From an uncultured Bacteroidota bacterium (GTDB lineage: Bacteria > Bacteroidota > Bacteroidia > Flavobacteriales > Flavobacteriaceae): a stretch of 64,000 nucleotides of DNA. The position numbers and the translations under genes were made by a program. The stretch is taken from contig CAJWUI010000001.1 in the NCBI GenBank assembly GCA_913047695.1, forward strand, positions 1 to 64,000, in the 5' to 3' direction. Below are positions 36,314 to 45,651 of the stretch, in pieces (position 1 is the stretch's first letter; each line of letters begins with the position of its first letter). The notes beneath the pieces were generated by a model. It ran no database searches, was not told where the DNA came from, and saw nothing but the letters and a program-made list of their open reading frames with translations.

Positions 36314-37802
36314 GGTAATTAATATTTTTTTCAATTATCATTTTTTGCCTTTCTAACATAAGTGGGTCAATAATCAAAAACTCTTTATTTAATTTTGGCT
36401 TTGTGGAAATCACTTTTTTTGTTCCAGAAATGAGATTTAGTGTGGATTTTAAAAGAGGTTCACCAACATTTCCCAATTCTCCAAGGTTGGTAATATCTTC
36501 TTCAATAAATCTATCTGGTTGAAGCCCTTCTGTGTAGTCCGCATATCCATCACTATTGGCCATTTTCAGAACTATAGGTTGCATGGCATAATTATGATCT
36601 GGGTTTTTGGTTTTTTCGTTATCTATATAATCGTAAACTGTAATGGAACCAACATTTTTTCCAACAGTACGTTCACCTATTTGTATTACTTCAATGTAGG
36701 AGGAAAGACCATTTATTAAAAGTTCGCTAGCAGATGCAGACTCGGAGGAAGTTATCACATATACTCGATCTAATTTTAGGGAGTTTATTATGCTCCCATT
36801 ACTCAAAGTATCTACAAAACGATTAATCAATGATTCAGAACCAAAACGTTTCTCCAAATAAGAGATTAGCTTACTGTTCCATTGTTCTTGAGCGAAAACA
36901 CCAGATTCAAATTGACCAGTAATCATACTTGCTAATTCAACACAATTTTTAACCGAACCACCACCATTGTATCTTAAATCAACAATAAGATTATCTATAT
37001 TTTTATTTTTGAATTCCGCAAAAACATCATTTAAATTCACACTTTTATTTGCAACAAATTGGTTGTACATCAAATAACCTACTTGGTCTCCATTTTGAAT
37101 ATCAAAGGTTTTATTTATCTGAATAGGATTTGTTTCAAAATTTTCCTCTTTTGTTAGTTCAACATTCACACCATTTGGGATTACTTTTCCATTTTCGATG
37201 GTTGCCATATTAAGTGTGTAATTAAGATTTTCTCCAAATAACAATGGTATATAATTACTATCATTTAAAATGGTTCCATTTACACCATTAAAGAAATCAC
37301 CTCGATTTATATTTTTTCCATCTGCATTAGAACCCTTATATATATATTTTACGAAGCCTAAAACTTCGTTGCAGTTTTCACACGCATATAATAGACCAAA
37401 TTCAACACCATTTGTCGCAAAAACTCCCTGTAAATTATTTTCCAATTCTACATAGTTGTCTTGTATCCAACTAAATCTGTCATCAGAATGTTTTAATGAT
37501 TCAAAAAATAGATTCGGATTTGAATTATTTTTTATGTAGTCTGCATACTCTTTTTCATCAATCAACTTCTCATCGGAAAGCTCTGAAACTTGATCCTGCC
37601 AATAATAAAATTCGTTTAAACCTTTCCATACAAAATCACTGATTTGCAGATCCCCTTCAAGATTAACTGCTAAGTCATCTGTATCAAAATTCTTATCAAA
37701 TTCATTATTCGCGTCTACTGTTAAATCACTAGAACAATGAATAATCGGGAGTGTAAGAATAAGAAATAGAAAAAGTTTTATGTTTACTATGTTATGATAC
37801 AT
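36303..37802 (-). CDS. S41 family (C-terminal processing) peptidase lipoprotein
   Basis: The 499-residue protein begins with a lipoprotein signal (LFLILTLPIIHCSSD). After an N-terminal helical region and a PDZ-like segment (VKYIYKGSNADGKNINRGD), the S41 protease domain has DLRYNGGGSVKNCVELASM and the catalytic serine in TSSESASASELLINGL, with a candidate general-base lysine in RTVGKNVGSITV. It would act in the periplasm or on the cell surface, cutting proteins near their C-termini. It resembles stand-alone Bacteroidota S41 lipoproteins rather than the Prc/CtpA housekeeping type. Confidence 0.88.
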   Translation of the reverse strand: MYHNIVNIKLFLFLILTLPIIHCSSDLTVDANNEFDKNFDTDDLAVNLEGDLQISDFVWKGLNEFYYWQDQVSELSDEKLIDEKEYADYIKNNSNPNLFFESLKHSDDRFSWIQDNYVELENNLQGVFATNGVEFGLLYACENCNEVLGFVKYIYKGSNADGKNINRGDFFNGVNGTILNDSNYIPLLFGENLNYTLNMATIENGKVIPNGVNVELTKEENFETNPIQINKTFDIQNGDQVGYLMYNQFVANKSVNLNDVFAEFKNKNIDNLIVDLRYNGGGSVKNCVELASMITGQFESGVFAQEQWNSKLISYLEKRFGSESLINRFVDTLSNGSIINSLKLDRVYVITSSESASASELLINGLSSYIEVIQIGERTVGKNVGSITVYDYIDNEKTKNPDHNYAMQPIVLKMANSDGYADYTEGLQPDRFIEEDITNLGELGNVGEPLLKSTLNLISGTKKVISTKPKLNKEFLIIDPLMLERQKMIIEKNINYLIR

Positions 37803-37888
37803 TTCTCAAAAAATTTAAAAATAAGTATTAAATATTAATATTTAGAGTGTTTTCTTAATCTTGAAGTTTCTTTTCTACAACAAAATAG

Positions 37889-39238
37889 TTAAAGTTTGAT
37901 ACCAGTGTAATTAAAAGGAGTTATTGACATTAGTTTTGATTTAATTTGGTCATCAATTTTTAATTCTTCTATAAACTTTCGAATTTGCTTCTCATCTACT
38001 CTTGAATTTGAACGCGTTAAGTCTTTCAGGGCCTCATATGGATTGCTAAATCCTTCTTTTCTCAGTATTGTTTGAATTGCTTCGGCAACAACTATCCAAT
38101 TTTGGTTAAGGTCTTCATTTATTTTGGATCTATTTACTACTAATTTTTTTAATCCAGTTAACGTGGATGTTAATCCAATAAGAGTATGGCTAAATGGGAC
38201 ACCTATATTCCTTAAAACAGTGCTATCTGATAAATCTCTTTGTAATCTAGAAATGGGCAATTTGGATGATAAAAATTCTAATATAGCGTTCGCAATCCCA
38301 AGATTTCCCTCTGAATTCTCAAAATCTATAGGATTAATTTTATGTGGCATTGCGGAAGAACCAATTTCACCTTGTTTAATTTTTTGTTTAAAGTAATCCA
38401 TTGATATATATTGCCACATGTCTCTATTTAAATCTATAATTATATTATTGATTCTCTTAACAGAATCACACAAAGCTGCAAATGAGTCATAATATTCAAT
38501 TTGAGTCGTTGGATAAGAATATTTTAACCCAAGTTTTGTTTCGACAAATTCTTCACCAAAAATTTTCCAGTCAACCTTGGGGTATGCAACATGATGGGCA
38601 TTGAAATTTCCAGTGGCCCCTGAAAACTTAGCTCCATAGGGAACCTCGCATAACATTATTTTTTGTTCTTCAATGCGAGTAACAAAAACTTGAATTTCTT
38701 TCCCAAGTAAAGTAGGTGAGGCAGGCTGACCGTGTGTTCTTGAGAGAATTGGAATCTCTTTAAATGCTTTTACTAAGGATTTCAGTTGGATAAGAATTTT
38801 ATCTAACATTGGAAGATAAACTTTTTCAACACCTTTTTTGACTGAAAGTGGGATAGCAGTGTTATTTATGTCCTGAGAGGTCAACCCAAAATGAATGAAT
38901 TCCTTGTATTTATTGAGACCTAATTTCTCAAATTGATTTTTAATAAAATATTCAAGGGCTTTTACATCATGATTTGTGATTTTTTCAATCTCTTTTATTT
39001 GAATTGCATAGTCAGTTGTAAATTTTTTATAAAAATTTCTGAGTTTTTTAAAAATACTTGAGTCAATGCTAGATAATTCTGGTAACGGTAATTCACAAAG
39101 AGCAATAAAGTATTCAATTTCTACTTCTAAGCGATATTTTATTAATGCTTGTTCTGAAAAAAAGGCTGAAAAGATTTTTGTTTTTGAACGATATCTACCA
39201 TCAATAGGCGAAATAGCATTGAGTTCAGTTAACGACAT
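37889..39238 (-). CDS. purB: Adenylosuccinate lyase
   Basis: Catalyses two fumarate-releasing steps of purine synthesis (SAICAR to AICAR, adenylosuccinate to AMP). The start is the ATG at 39238 (MSLTELNAISPIDGRYRSK, 449 residues). The fumarase/aspartase superfamily signature GSSAMPHKINPIDFEN carries the catalytic serine loop, and the conserved SRTHGQPASPTLLGKE and GLTSQDINNTA are present. The N-terminus ALSPLDGRY-like motif places it with the E. coli-type enzyme. A TATCTTTG promoter box on the minus strand lies 17 bases upstream. Confidence 0.97.
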   Translation of the reverse strand: MSLTELNAISPIDGRYRSKTKIFSAFFSEQALIKYRLEVEIEYFIALCELPLPELSSIDSSIFKKLRNFYKKFTTDYAIQIKEIEKITNHDVKALEYFIKNQFEKLGLNKYKEFIHFGLTSQDINNTAIPLSVKKGVEKVYLPMLDKILIQLKSLVKAFKEIPILSRTHGQPASPTLLGKEIQVFVTRIEEQKIMLCEVPYGAKFSGATGNFNAHHVAYPKVDWKIFGEEFVETKLGLKYSYPTTQIEYYDSFAALCDSVKRINNIIIDLNRDMWQYISMDYFKQKIKQGEIGSSAMPHKINPIDFENSEGNLGIANAILEFLSSKLPISRLQRDLSDSTVLRNIGVPFSHTLIGLTSTLTGLKKLVVNRSKINEDLNQNWIVVAEAIQTILRKEGFSNPYEALKDLTRSNSRVDEKQIRKFIEELKIDDQIKSKLMSITPFNYTGIKL

Positions 39239-39254
39239 CGACAATTATTTTCCA

Positions 39255-39262
39255 CAAAGATA
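39255..39262 (-). promoter_or_regulatory. -7 promoter element of purB
   Basis: On the minus strand the sequence reads TATCTTTG, an exact fit to TAnnTTTG, 16 bases before the purB ATG. No good -33 TTG was found at the usual distance. Confidence 0.35.
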
Positions 39263-39293
39263 CAATGAAAAATAGCTTTCCAGGACACTTGGC

Positions 39294-39355
39294 ACCTAAA
39301 ATATGTCGGTTTAATTCAATAAAATGAGAATTAATTTAATGTAAATATTTTAGGT
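39294..39355. repeat. Nested inverted repeats upstream of purB
   Basis: An outer 11-bp perfect inverted repeat ACCTAAAATAT (39294-39304) / ATATTTTAGGT (39345-39355) encloses an inner 7-bp one, TTAATTC (39311-39317) / GAATTAA (39328-39334). It occupies most of the 149-base gap between purB and the preceding gene. It could be a 3' end structure of that gene or a regulatory site upstream of the purB promoter. Confidence 0.45.
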
Positions 39356-39387
39356 AATAAAAACCTTGATTATTTAAAAAGGTATTT

Positions 39388-40140
39388 CTAGAGGTTTAAA
39401 ATTCTATACTCTTCATAACATCTAGAAATTGCTTCTAAAATTTGTAGATCGTTGGCCTCATTCATAAAGGTATCAGAGTAATTGCAATTACGGAGAATTT
39501 CATCTATATCAACTCGCTTAATTCCAAGGAGTTGTATCAGCACTTGTCGATCAAATTTTGATATTAAAAGATTTTTGATTTCATTATCCTCCCTCATAAG
39601 TTTTAATTTCTTCATTTGCACTGCATTTTTTCCAAACATATTACTCAAATAATCTATTGGGTTAAATAAGTTTCCAATAGCTTTTGAAAAGTTTCCTAAT
39701 TTTCTGCTGCCAGATTCATATCCTAAATTAGGTAGTCCAGAGATACTATAACGTTGTGCAGTGTTTATTGGAGTATTTTTTACATCAATATCCAAATAAC
39801 CTGTAAGTTGATATGGGCGAACTTCTACCTCTTCTAATGCAAAGGCTAGTTCAGTCATAATAAATTTGAAATTCCCGAATTTAAGCATATCGTTTGTCAC
39901 TGCAATTTTCAATGGTTTAAATCCAAGGTAAGAAAAATATAAAGTATCATTTACTTCGGCTGGAATCTCGAATTTTCCTTTTGGATTTGTAATAGCACCA
40001 ATAACCTTAGTTAAATTTAGAACATGTACGCTGGACATAGGTAATCCAGTAGTTTCATTTTCCACGATTGCATGAAATTCCTGTTGTGAAAATCCTTTGG
40101 ACGAAAAAAAAATTAAAACTGCAATACAAAACTTCCTCAT
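39388..40140 (-). CDS. Secreted protein with carboxypeptidase-like regulatory (CarbopepD_reg) domain
   Basis: The 250-residue protein has a signal peptide (MRKFCIAVLIFFSSKGFSQ) and an N-terminal beta-sandwich domain of the CarbopepD_reg_2 type (NETTGLPMSSVHVLNLTK, GAITNPKGKFEIPA, DTLYFSYLGFKPLKIAV). This domain is common at the start of TonB-dependent receptors, but no receptor follows here. The C-terminal half contains a helical region with conserved-looking segments (GLPNLGYESGSRK, FNPIDYLSNMFG) of unknown function, common in short Bacteroidota homologues. Exported, probably periplasmic. The gap to purB holds nested inverted repeats. Confidence 0.75.
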   Translation of the reverse strand: MRKFCIAVLIFFSSKGFSQQEFHAIVENETTGLPMSSVHVLNLTKVIGAITNPKGKFEIPAEVNDTLYFSYLGFKPLKIAVTNDMLKFGNFKFIMTELAFALEEVEVRPYQLTGYLDIDVKNTPINTAQRYSISGLPNLGYESGSRKLGNFSKAIGNLFNPIDYLSNMFGKNAVQMKKLKLMREDNEIKNLLISKFDRQVLIQLLGIKRVDIDEILRNCNYSDTFMNEANDLQILEAISRCYEEYRILNL

Positions 40141-40199
40141 GCGTTAAATTTATGTAAAAATCAATTAAATGTTTAGTGTTTTAAGGCATTTAATATCAA

Positions 40200-40775
40200 T
40201 TAGCTATTCACTAAGAGTTCAACTAATTTGAATGTTGCTTTTGCCCTATGACTAATCTTATTTTTTATATCATTTCCAAGTTCAGCAAATGTTTTATCGT
40301 AACCCTCAGGAATGAAAATAGGATCATAGCCAAAACCATTCTCTCCTCGCTTTTCAAAAATTATTTTTCCATCTATTCGACCTTCAAAGCAATAAGTATT
40401 TTTATTTAAATGAAGATAAAACACCGATCTGAAACAGGCTTTGGGATTTCTTACATTTCTGAGCTTTTTCCAAATTTTTTCAATGTTTGCATCATTATTT
40501 TTCAATGGGCCAGCGTATCTTGCTGACATTACTCCAGGTTCACCTCCCAAAATATTAATTTCCAATCCAGAATCATCAGAAAAACAATTTAGACCAAATT
40601 TTTTTCTAATGAAGTCAGATTTTATTTTAGCATTTTCTTCCAAGGTATTGCCAGTTTCTTCGATAGTATCATGGTAATTAATATCGTTTAAACTCCATAT
40701 TTTAATTGATTTTGGAACTATTCTCCTTAGTTCAATTACTTTGTTCTGATTATGAGTAGCAAAGATTATTTGCAT
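40200..40775 (-). CDS. rdgB: Non-canonical purine NTP pyrophosphatase (RdgB/HAM1)
   Basis: Hydrolyses ITP, dITP and XTP to the monophosphates and pyrophosphate, keeping deaminated purines out of nucleic acids. The 191-residue protein contains every hallmark: IIFATHNQNKVIELR at the N-terminus, CFSDDSGLEINILGGEPGV with the catalytic aspartates, SARYAG, GENGFGYDPIFIPEG and ISHRAKA at the end. Length matches the family. It starts 1 base after the rlmH stop, so the two form a unit. Confidence 0.95.
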   Translation of the reverse strand: MQIIFATHNQNKVIELRRIVPKSIKIWSLNDINYHDTIEETGNTLEENAKIKSDFIRKKFGLNCFSDDSGLEINILGGEPGVMSARYAGPLKNNDANIEKIWKKLRNVRNPKACFRSVFYLHLNKNTYCFEGRIDGKIIFEKRGENGFGYDPIFIPEGYDKTFAELGNDIKNKISHRAKATFKLVELLVNS

Positions 40776-40776
40776 T

Positions 40777-41250
40777 TTAATTATTATGGTATGGGTGATT
40801 ATTTATTATTGTAAATGCTCTATATAGTTGCTCACAAAAAATTAATCGAACCATTTGATGTGAAAATGTCATCGGAGAAAGAGAAATTTTAATTGGAAAT
40901 TTATCATAAAATTTTGCAGATAGACCATGAGCTCCGCCAGAAATGAAGAGTATTCTTTTTTTGCTTTTATTTGTTAAGTTCAATATTTCACTGGCAAAAT
41001 CAATTGAATTCAATAGCTTACCTTTTTCATCTAATAGAACTACAATGTCATCAGATGAGATTCTTTTTAATATTTTTTTGTATTGTTCTTCTTTTAATAA
41101 TTTTATATTATTTTTCTTGTTTTTCTGTGTTTCATAAATGCAAACCAAAGAAAATTTGATAAATCGTTGTATTTTTTTTTTGTAAGCTTCTAATTCATCT
41201 AACAAATAGTTTTTTTTCGTTTTACCAAAAAATAATAATTGAATTTCCAT
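40777..41250 (-). CDS. rlmH: 23S rRNA (pseudouridine1915-N3)-methyltransferase
   Basis: Methylates pseudouridine 1915 in helix 69 of 23S rRNA using SAM. The 157-residue SPOUT-class protein shows LLDEKGK, the SAM-binding FISGGAHGLS and the C-terminal knot LSPMTFSHQMVRLIFCEQLY...NHPYHN typical of RlmH. A minus-strand TAAATTTG box at 41255-41262 lies so close to the ATG that the transcript could be leaderless. It is followed directly by rdgB and is divergent from the YihY-family gene. Confidence 0.94.
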   Translation of the reverse strand: MEIQLLFFGKTKKNYLLDELEAYKKKIQRFIKFSLVCIYETQKNKKNNIKLLKEEQYKKILKRISSDDIVVLLDEKGKLLNSIDFASEILNLTNKSKKRILFISGGAHGLSAKFYDKFPIKISLSPMTFSHQMVRLIFCEQLYRAFTIINNHPYHNN

Positions 41251-41345
41251 TACACAAATTTACGAATGCTTTTGATTTTTCCAGCTTTTGGATTTTCTTC
41301 TAGTTTTCCCTCATATATTTTTATAATTTACTGGAAAATTGAGTG

Positions 41346-42281
41346 ATGAGATTTAAAAAGTTTCAGCTTTTAAAACCTATAATTCAATTCTTAAAGGTTA
41401 TAAAGCCACCAGGTTTTTATGGGTTTTCACTTTATGACCTTCTAGAAATGTATACGATTGGTATTGTAAAGGGTGCATTAACTTACAGGGCTGGAAGTAT
41501 TTCATTTAGCTTTTTTATGGCTTTATTCCCATTTATATTATTTATCCTCAATCTAATACCATTTATTGATCTAATCCCATTTATTAATATCGAAAATTTT
41601 GATCAAACTTTTTTAAATTACATAGAATTATTTCTCCCTCCCGAAACTCAAACTTTCTTTGCAGATATATTTGAAGACATAAGAACAAAACCCAGAGGAG
41701 GATTACTTTCGTCTGTTTTTTTACTCTCAATTTTTTTATCAGCTAATGGTATTTCAGCAATTTTTGGAAGTTTTGAAGTTTCATACCATGTGAATTTTTC
41801 TAGAAGTTTTTTTCGACAGTATTTTTTATCTATCGGAGTAAGTGTTCTTCTAGCTTTTTTTTTATTGATCACTGTAATTATCTTTTTTTATTTTGAATTT
41901 TATATCTTAAATAATCTAGACTCTCTAATTGCCTCCGAAATTAGATGGACTCGTATTGGTCAAATTACTTTTTTTGGACTATTCATCTACCTTACAATAA
42001 ATATCTTGTACTATTTTGGAACAATTGAAGGAAGAAAAAACCAATTTTTCACACCTGGATCTTTAATGACAACGTTTTTATTTTTCCTTACAACATATTG
42101 TTTTGGTATTTATATTGAAAACTTTTCTAACTATAATCAACTTTATGGATCAATAGGGGCACTATTAATTTTTCTTTTATACATATGGATAAATTCAAAT
42201 ATTTTGCTACTAGGTTTTGAATTAAATGCAACTTTGACAAGATTTAAGAGAGAACCAAAGGGGGAAATTGATGAAAATTAA
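41346..42281 (+). CDS. YihY/BrkB family inner-membrane protein
   Basis: A 311-residue membrane protein starting at the ATG at 41346 (MRFKKFQLLKP). It has about six transmembrane helices and the family motif YRAGSISFSFFMALFPFILF near the N-terminus; the end GSIGALLIFLLYIWINSNILL with LGFELNA is also conserved. Once called RNase BN, the family is now regarded as membrane proteins of uncertain, possibly transport-related function. Its 3' end overlaps priA by 11 bases, so the genes are co-transcribed. Confidence 0.9.
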   Translation: MRFKKFQLLKPIIQFLKVIKPPGFYGFSLYDLLEMYTIGIVKGALTYRAGSISFSFFMALFPFILFILNLIPFIDLIPFINIENFDQTFLNYIELFLPPETQTFFADIFEDIRTKPRGGLLSSVFLLSIFLSANGISAIFGSFEVSYHVNFSRSFFRQYFLSIGVSVLLAFFLLITVIIFFYFEFYILNNLDSLIASEIRWTRIGQITFFGLFIYLTINILYYFGTIEGRKNQFFTPGSLMTTFLFFLTTYCFGIYIENFSNYNQLYGSIGALLIFLLYIWINSNILLLGFELNATLTRFKREPKGEIDEN

Positions 42282-44739
42282 TCCATCAAATTTTTTTGTT
42301 GATGTCATATTACCACTGGCATTGCCAAACACATTTACTTACTCAATAAGTAAAGAAGAAGAAACTATTCTAAAACCAGGATTCAGAGTTGCGGTTCAAT
42401 TTGGTAAACAAAAAATTTATACAGCAATAGTTAAAAAAATTCATTCTACTCAACCTCAAAATTACGAACCAAAAAATATTTCGATGATAATGGATGAAGA
42501 CCCTTTAGTTACCAAGACGCAACTAAAATTTTGGGAATGGATCTCAGATTATTACATGTGCAGTGAAGGGGAAGTTCTTCGATCTAGTCTTCCTAGTGCG
42601 CTACTTATTGAAAGTAAATCAAATATCATAAAATTAGATACTACTGCCGAACAGATAGAAAATTTAAATGATGTTGAGTTCCTTGTTTATGAGGCACTTG
42701 AAAATTCTAATCTTACAATAGAACAAGTTGCAAAAATTATTGATTCAAAAAAAGTTATGCCTTTGATTTTAGGAATGATCCAAAAGAAAGTAGCATCAAT
42801 TGAACAAAGTTTTGAAGAAAAATTTATACCAAAAAAAGAACGCTTAATTAAACTAAATAAGAATTTTAAAAATAAAAAAAAATTAAAAGCTGTGATAGAT
42901 AGTTTAAAAAATGCACCAAAGCAAAAAGCAGTCATAATTAATTTGCTTAAAATATCGAATCAAACCGACAAATGGATACCGATTCTTAAGCTGAGAAATG
43001 AATTTGACACAAAAATTTATCATTTAAAAAGTCTAATAGATAAAGGAATTCTTGACCACAAGTATCAAGAAGTAAACAGAGTTCTAATAAAAAAATTTTC
43101 AAAGCAATCAAAAGAAATAATTTTATCTCCGTCTCAAAAAAAAGCCCTAGCTGAAATCAAAAAAAAATTAAAGGAGAAAGAAGTTGTCCTTCTTGAAGGA
43201 GTTACTTCTTCAGGTAAAACAGAGGTTTATATTAAACTAATTAATGAGGAATTAAAAAAGGGAAAACAAGTTCTTTATCTTCTTCCAGAGATATCATTGA
43301 CTTCACAAATCGTGCAAAGGTTAACTTCCCACTTTAGAGAAAAGGTTTTAGTGTATCATTCAAAATTTTCTTCACACGAAAGAACTGAAGTTTGGAATCA
43401 GGTTTTAAAAAGTAATGAAAAAGGTGTTGTTATTGTGGGAGCAAGGTCTGCATTATTTTTGCCTTTCATAAACCTGAGTCTATTAATTGTAGATGAAGAG
43501 CATGAAAATTCCTTCAAACAATTTGATCCGGCACCACGATATCAAGCGAGAGATAGTTCAATTTATTTAGCACGAGAGTTAAATTCTAAAGTTATTCTTG
43601 GATCTGCAACACCATCAATTGAAACTGCTGAAAATGTTCGAACTGGTAAATATGGCTGGGTTAAATTAAATCAGCGTTATGGAGGAGTTGAGTTACCAAA
43701 TATTGAACTTGTTGATCTTAAAGAGGAATATGAAAAAAAAACTATTTCAGGTATTTTTTCAAAACAACTTTTATTTAAAATTAAAGAAACTATAAAACAA
43801 CAAAAACAAGTAATCTTATTTCAAAACCGGAGAGGATATGCCCCAGTTTTGGAATGTCTAAGCTGCGGATATTCACCGCAATGTGTACAATGTGATGTTT
43901 CAATGACTTATCATCAAACTATAAATAAGTTAAAGTGTCATTATTGTGGTTATCACATAGAAACACCGAGCCTATGTGATTCTTGTGGAATGCCTAGTCT
44001 TAATAAAAAAGGATTTGGGACTCAACAAATAGAGGAACAAATAAAGAAATCTTTTCCTGGAATAAACGTTGGAAGAATGGATTGGGATAGTACAAGGGGA
44101 AAATGGGACTTTGACAAAATTATTGAAGCATTTCATCAAGAAAAAATTCAAATATTAGTTGGAACTCAAATGATTGTCAAAGGCTTAGATTTTAAAAATG
44201 TTTTATTAGTAGGTGTAATCAATGCTGATAGCATATTAAACTTTCCTGACTTCAGGGCACACGAGAGGAGCTATCAGATGCTGACTCAAGTTGCTGGTCG
44301 AGCAGGACGATTAGACAAAAAAGGAAAAGTGATTATCCAAACTTTTCAACCAGATCATCCAGTTTTACAACAGGTGTTAAATTATGACTATGATAACCTT
44401 TTTAAAACCCAAAAAAAAGAACGAATTCTCTATCGATATCCACCATATTACAGGATGATTAGAGTTACATTCAAGAGTAAAAGTTATGATAATGTTAATA
44501 AATCTTCTGAGTGGTTTTCAAATGTCATAAAGACTTTATATAAGGGGACAGTGTTAGGACCAGTATTTCCAGCAATCATGAGAATAAGAGGCCAATATCA
44601 AAAGCAACTTTTAATCAAACTGGATCATGAGTTAAAATCAAGTGAGTTAAAAAGCATAATCATGAAAACTTACAAAAGCTTCCAATCTATTGGAAAGTTT
44701 AGAATTACGAGAATTAACTTTGACGCCGATCCACACTAA
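42271..44739 (+). CDS. priA: Primosomal protein N' (replication restart helicase)
   Basis: Superfamily 2 3'-5' helicase that reloads the replisome at stalled forks. The start is the ATG at 42271 (822 residues), inside the 3' end of the YihY gene. Motifs in order: an N-terminal DNA-binding domain (FVDVILPLALPNTFTYSI), Walker A GVTSSGKTEVY, the helicase DEEH box LLIVDEEHENSFKQ, PRYQARD, and eight zinc-binding cysteines (CLSCGYSPQCVQC and CHYCG...CDSCG) between the helicase lobes. The late motif VAGRAGR is present. All parts appear intact. Confidence 0.96.
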   Translation: MKINPSNFFVDVILPLALPNTFTYSISKEEETILKPGFRVAVQFGKQKIYTAIVKKIHSTQPQNYEPKNISMIMDEDPLVTKTQLKFWEWISDYYMCSEGEVLRSSLPSALLIESKSNIIKLDTTAEQIENLNDVEFLVYEALENSNLTIEQVAKIIDSKKVMPLILGMIQKKVASIEQSFEEKFIPKKERLIKLNKNFKNKKKLKAVIDSLKNAPKQKAVIINLLKISNQTDKWIPILKLRNEFDTKIYHLKSLIDKGILDHKYQEVNRVLIKKFSKQSKEIILSPSQKKALAEIKKKLKEKEVVLLEGVTSSGKTEVYIKLINEELKKGKQVLYLLPEISLTSQIVQRLTSHFREKVLVYHSKFSSHERTEVWNQVLKSNEKGVVIVGARSALFLPFINLSLLIVDEEHENSFKQFDPAPRYQARDSSIYLARELNSKVILGSATPSIETAENVRTGKYGWVKLNQRYGGVELPNIELVDLKEEYEKKTISGIFSKQLLFKIKETIKQQKQVILFQNRRGYAPVLECLSCGYSPQCVQCDVSMTYHQTINKLKCHYCGYHIETPSLCDSCGMPSLNKKGFGTQQIEEQIKKSFPGINVGRMDWDSTRGKWDFDKIIEAFHQEKIQILVGTQMIVKGLDFKNVLLVGVINADSILNFPDFRAHERSYQMLTQVAGRAGRLDKKGKVIIQTFQPDHPVLQQVLNYDYDNLFKTQKKERILYRYPPYYRMIRVTFKSKSYDNVNKSSEWFSNVIKTLYKGTVLGPVFPAIMRIRGQYQKQLLIKLDHELKSSELKSIIMKTYKSFQSIGKFRITRINFDADPH

Positions 44740-44749
44740 AATACAGAGA

Positions 44750-44773
44750 GGGATAAGATTTCACCTTATCACC
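44750..44773 (+). terminator. Possible terminator after priA
   Basis: A stem of GG plus GATAAG pairing with CTTATC, a bulged A, then CC, starts 11 bases after the priA stop. The following T-run is weak (TAAATTTTC). The rest of the 265-base gap to rpsF holds another AT-rich hairpin (44827-44858) and the rpsF promoter; no RNA gene was recognised. Confidence 0.35.
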
Positions 44774-44953
44774 CTAAATTTTCTCAAAAAATTAAAACAT
44801 ACTTAGTTCCAAGCAACACGAATTACATGATTATTATTTAAAGCTGATAATAATTCATTTCTATTATTAATTAAGAGTGAATACGGTCAATAATTTTTAG
44901 TTTTTTTAGCGAGAAACTAACTAAAACTTCAAGAAACAAAACTTTTTATTTTT

Positions 44954-44985
44954 TTTGGGATTGTTAAAATAGAAATGTATTTTTG
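44954..44985 (+). promoter_or_regulatory. Bacteroidota-type promoter for rpsF-rpsR-rplI
   Basis: TTTG at 44954-44957 and TATTTTTG at 44978-44985 are separated by 20 bases, an excellent fit to the -33/-7 consensus. The -7 box ends 19 bases before the rpsF ATG, leaving a leader of only about a dozen bases. Confidence 0.7.
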
Positions 44986-45004
44986 CCATCCAAAATAGAG
45001 ATAT

Positions 45005-45346
45005 ATGAATCAATATGAAACTGTTTTCATATTAAATCCCGTTCTATCCGAAAAGCAGGTAGAGGAAGCAGTTCAGAAGTATACAAGCTTTTTAAAAACC
45101 CAAAAAGGAAAGCTATCTAATCAGGAAAACTGGGGTTTAAAAAAGCTAGCTTATCCAATAGAGAACAAAAAAAGTGGATTTTACCATCTGCTTGAATTTG
45201 CTGCTCCACAGGATGTTGTTTCTGAATTAGAACTTGAATTTAGACGCGATGAGAGAGTAATGCGTTACTTGACAGTAAAACTTGACAAAAATGCTAAAGC
45301 ATGGGCCGATAAAAGAAAAAAACGAAACAGCGTAAAAACTAAATAA
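45005..45346 (+). CDS. rpsF: 30S ribosomal protein S6
   Basis: The 113-residue protein starts MNQYETVFILNPVLSEKQVE and has GLKKLAYPIENKKSG and FRRDERVMRYLTVKL, diagnostic for S6. S6 binds 16S rRNA with S18 in the platform of the small subunit. First gene of the rpsF-rpsR-rplI operon; the next gene begins directly after its stop. The C-terminus is basic (ADKRKKRNSVKTK). Confidence 0.97.
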   Translation: MNQYETVFILNPVLSEKQVEEAVQKYTSFLKTQKGKLSNQENWGLKKLAYPIENKKSGFYHLLEFAAPQDVVSELELEFRRDERVMRYLTVKLDKNAKAWADKRKKRNSVKTK

Positions 45347-45643
45347 ATGTCTAAAATTGAAGAACAAAATTCAGGAAAAAAGGAAGGGGAGATTCGCTAT
45401 TTAACTCCTTTAAATATTGATACTTCAAACCAAAAAAAATACTGCCGATTTAAGAAATCGGGTATAAAATATGTTGATTATAAAGACCCAGACTTTCTTA
45501 TGAAATTTGTCAACGAGCAAGGTAAAATATTACCAAGAAGACTTACCGGCACTTCTCTGAAATACCAACGAAAAGTATCTGTAGCCATTAAAAGGGCTCG
45601 GCACTTAGCTTTGATGCCTTATGTAGCAGATATGTTAAAATAA
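45347..45643 (+). CDS. rpsR: 30S ribosomal protein S18
   Basis: The 98-residue protein contains [37 protein letters not shown] and [16 protein letters not shown], the conserved S18 core. An N-terminal extension of about 25 residues ([20 protein letters not shown]) precedes the core. The ATG follows the rpsF stop with no gap. It partners S6 in 16S rRNA binding. Confidence 0.97.
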   Translation: MSKIEEQNSGKKEGEIRYLTPLNIDTSNQKKYCRFKKSGIKYVDYKDPDFLMKFVNEQGKILPRRLTGTSLKYQRKVSVAIKRARHLALMPYVADMLK

Positions 45644-45651
45644 AATTTAGC

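Noticed and set aside
44740-45004. tRNA or S6:S18-binding leader RNA upstream of rpsF
   Set aside because: No cloverleaf or CCA-type arm was found, and the consensus promoter lies so close to rpsF that the leader is too short for the known motif.
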